Shown piece by piece: positions 33,390 through 34,598 of a stretch of DNA of 34,598 nt (position 1 is its first letter; each line of letters begins with the position of its first letter). Location of the stretch: positions 1-34,598 of the forward strand of contig CALXCD010000020.1 of assembly GCA_944386715.1 (NCBI GenBank). The letters are read 5' to 3'. The notes beneath the pieces were generated by a model. The model was not told the origin of the DNA and made no database searches. It saw nothing but the letters and a program-made list of their open reading frames with translations. The stretch comes from an uncultured Clostridia bacterium. GTDB lineage: Bacteria > Bacillota > Clostridia > TANB77 > CAG-508. The translations under genes and the position numbers were made by a program.

Positions 33390-33734
33390 ATGATAAATGA
33401 TTTTGAAAAATTAAGAAAAAAATTAAATGAATCTGTTGTAAAAAACGGGCTGAATTCAGAGAAAACCAAGAAAATAAGTGAAAAATTTAATAAGCTAGTA
33501 AACTTTTTATATGAAAGTGAAAAACGATATGATAAAACAAATATTTTATATATTAAGTATGAAGAATCTATTTTTCATTTAACCAAAATTACAAAGGAAT
33601 TTGCCAAATTTCCTTCTATTGAAGAATGGAATAAATATGCAAAAGAAAAATATTTGTTAAATTCAGAAAGCTTAAAATACATAAGTGGTTTAAATTGGCA
33701 CCATTTAAGGAGTAAAATATGGTCAAAAATATAG
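33390..33734 (+). CDS. Spo0E-like small protein with C-terminal extension
   Basis: A 114-residue protein. Residues 1-45 fit the Spo0E-like aspartyl-phosphate phosphatase family: FEKLRKKLNESVVKNGLNSEKTKKISEKFNKLVNFLYE resembles LRxxLxxxxxxxGLxxxxxLxxSxxLDxLI. The family signature SQELD is replaced by SEKFN, so the functionally important Asp is Asn. Spo0E proteins dephosphorylate Spo0A-P and delay sporulation; with Asn this may be inactive or a binding-only protein. The C-terminal part (about 70-114, FPSIEEWNKYAKE...LKYISGLNWHHLRSKIW) is a separate small helical module I cannot name. ATG 33390 was chosen because AGGTGG lies five bases upstream; GTG 33381 is part of that site. Confidence 0.6.
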   Translation: MINDFEKLRKKLNESVVKNGLNSEKTKKISEKFNKLVNFLYESEKRYDKTNILYIKYEESIFHLTKITKEFAKFPSIEEWNKYAKEKYLLNSESLKYISGLNWHHLRSKIWSKI

Positions 33735-33806
33735 TATAAAAAATTTTTTTCAAAAATTTTTTACAGTATTTTCAATAGATTACAGCTTTTTTGTCGAAAA
33801 CGGGTT

Positions 33807-33835
33807 TTGTTTTTTAAAATAAGATATTGTATAAT
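33807..33835 (+). promoter_or_regulatory. Promoter of the structured leader
   Basis: -35 TTGTTT (33807-33812), 17-bp spacer, consensus -10 TATAAT (33830-33835). It predicts transcription starting near 33841, the first base of the structured region. Confidence 0.65.
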
Positions 33836-33840
33836 AAAAA

Positions 33841-33940
33841 GTGAGAAAAGATAGCTGCATTTGAACCGTAAGGCTATCTCCCTCACATACCACACACTCT
33901 CAAAGAGTATGTATACTTGTAGTATAGCCTCTTTGGGGAA
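33841..33940 (+). ncRNA. Structured 5' leader or small RNA, unrecognised
   Basis: Nested helices GTGAG/CTCAC (33841-33845, 33882-33886) and GATAGC/GCTATC (33850-33855, 33873-33878) form a first domain. A second hairpin is CAAAGAG/CTCTTTG (33901-33907, 33929-33935) with inner TATAC/GTATA (33912-33916, 33922-33926). A C/A-rich single-stranded linker (CATACCACACACTCT) joins them. The region starts at the predicted +1 of a good promoter, is more G+C-rich than its surroundings and ends about 40 nt before a small gene with a strong ribosome-binding site. It may be a regulatory leader or a processed small RNA. I match it to no known riboswitch. Confidence 0.45.
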
Positions 33941-33978
33941 AATTGTCAAATTTTTATACGAAAGAGGAGTTATATTTT

Positions 33979-34206
33979 ATGAAAGATGTAATTTTGAATG
34001 AAATGGAAAAAGAAAGTGATTTGCAAAACTTTATTAAAGAAAGAATTGAGGAAAATAGAAAATTATTTACAACAGAAGAATTACACTTGATAAAAGAGAA
34101 TTATAATTTAATAAAAAAGATATATATATTAGCTGCTAAAGATAGTAGAGAGACTTTTGAAAATCAAACAAAAAAAAATACATTCAATAGCATTTTATAT
34201 AACTAA
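33979..34206 (+). CDS. Small hypothetical protein, helical and charged
   Basis: A 75-residue protein I do not recognise. It is predicted mostly helical and rich in Glu/Lys (MEKESDLQNFIKERIEEN, TEELHLIKENYNLIKKIYILAAK), with no membrane segment or known motif. ATG 33979 was chosen because GAGGAG lies nine bases upstream; the longer frame from TTG 33943 would overlap the structured leader and lacks a ribosome-binding site. It could belong to the accessory small genes controlled by the ImmR-like repressor region, or be regulated by its own leader. Confidence 0.6.
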   Translation: MKDVILNEMEKESDLQNFIKERIEENRKLFTTEELHLIKENYNLIKKIYILAAKDSRETFENQTKKNTFNSILYN

Positions 34207-34339
34207 AAAATTATGCAAAAAGTATGCAATAGAAGAAATATTTTTAAACATCCAGAAATAATGTAAATAAAAAATACTTATTTATCAATACTTTTAGATA
34301 TTATTAGAAATACAAAAATATTGACAAATAAGCTTAAAA

Positions 34340-34416
34340 TGGTGCGCCTGGAGGGACTCGAACCCCCGATCTGCAAGTTCGTAGCCTGCCATTCTATCCA
34401 GCTAAACTACAGGCGC
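34340..34416 (-). tRNA. tRNA-Arg (anticodon ACG)
   Basis: On the minus strand a full cloverleaf is seen: acceptor GCGCCTG pairing with CAGGCGC, anticodon stem GCAGG/CTTGC enclosing CTACGAA (anticodon ACG, read as ICG), T-arm GGGGGTTCGAGTCCCTC, discriminator A and encoded CCA (34342-34340). It has its own promoter. Its 3' end faces the ImmR/ImmA-type region, a common integration geometry. Confidence 0.95.
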
Positions 34417-34436
34417 AAATCACAATATACTCTATT

Positions 34437-34465
34437 ATTATACTGTGTATGAAGGGAATATTCAA
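34437..34465 (-). promoter_or_regulatory. Promoter of tRNA-Arg
   Basis: On the minus strand: -35 TTGAAT (34465-34460), 17-bp spacer, consensus -10 TATAAT (34442-34437), about 20 bp before the tRNA 5' end. Confidence 0.7.
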
Positions 34466-34493
34466 GAGAAATTGAAAAATTTTTAAAAAAATA

Positions 34494-34522
34494 TTGCAAA
34501 AGTTATAAAAATGTGTTATATT
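34494..34522 (+). promoter_or_regulatory. Promoter at the right edge
   Basis: -35 TTGCAA (34494-34499), 17-bp spacer, -10 TATATT (34517-34522), pointing out of the window towards an unseen gene. Confidence 0.5.
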
Positions 34523-34549
34523 CCTAAATTTGACAGTTGTAAAAGAGTA

Positions 34550-34590
34550 AAAGACTGATAACCTTTGATATTAAAAGGTTTCAGTCTTTA
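34550..34590 (+). terminator. Leader hairpin or attenuator at the right edge
   Basis: AAAGACTGA (34550-34558) pairs with TCAGTCTTT (34581-34589), with inner ACCTT/AAGGT (34561-34565, 34575-34579). It follows the promoter at 34494-34522 by about 25 nt, so it may be a leader structure of the next gene; the T-run after it is short. Confidence 0.45.
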
Positions 34591-34598
34591 ATAGATTG

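Noticed and set aside
34340..34416. att duplication of the tRNA-Arg 3' end
   Set aside because: I saw no second copy of the tRNA 3' segment elsewhere in the window, so an integrated-element boundary cannot be drawn.

Overview
The window is about 34.6 kb of very A+T-rich DNA (G+C looks close to 28-30 %, not counted exactly). It has purine-rich Shine-Dalgarno sites, TTGNNN-17-TATAAT promoters and many hairpin-plus-T terminators. The gene content (Spo0E-like protein, DUF378, CorA, YkpA-type ABC-F, Tex, HtrA, M23 peptidase, 7TM-type histidine kinase) points to a low-GC Firmicute of the class Clostridia. The bimodular NRPS ending in a reductase domain is a type I associate with uncultured gut Clostridia; that assignment is inference.

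Layout. 1-2.2 kb: a HaeIII-like (GGCC) restriction-modification pair. 2.4-9.2 kb: housekeeping-type genes (CorA transporter, convergent CapA-like protein, DUF378 membrane protein, ABC-F ATPase, Tex). 9.3-12.7 kb: a tight four-gene operon of unknown purpose (radical SAM, PP-loop/asparagine-synthase-like, NUDIX, HAD). 12.7-23.3 kb, minus strand: a 2,473-residue NRPS (C-A-T-C-A-T-reductase), immediately followed by a sensor histidine kinase and then by a REC-HD-GYP response regulator under its own promoter. 23.5-25.2 kb: a divergent fatty-acyl-CoA ligase that may supply the starter acyl group of the NRPS. 25.3-28.4 kb: a membrane-anchored hypothetical protein, an HtrA-like protease gene broken by one extra C at its catalytic serine motif, and an M23 peptidase. 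28.6-31.9 kb: two purine deaminases (GuaD-like, and a large adenosine-deaminase-like protein with an extra C-terminal Rossmann-like domain). 32.1-34.2 kb: an ImmR/ImmA-type repressor-protease pair with divergent small genes (one Spo0E-like), plausibly a remnant of an integrated element, next to tRNA-Arg(ACG).

The most unusual signal is non-coding. Four intergenic copies of a long hairpin share a near-identical 29-nt loop (core GGGGYRTAACAATCNGRGTC), while their stems differ completely in sequence yet stay self-complementary. At least three copies also have a second, outer inverted repeat, again different in each copy. Such pairing-conserved, sequence-variable stems around a fixed loop indicate selection on structure: an unrecognised structured RNA family, or a REP/MITE-like mobile palindrome. 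A second structured leader, unrelated to these, lies at 33841-33940 behind a strong promoter.

All coordinates, motifs and pairings were read by eye. No alignment, folding or database search was run.
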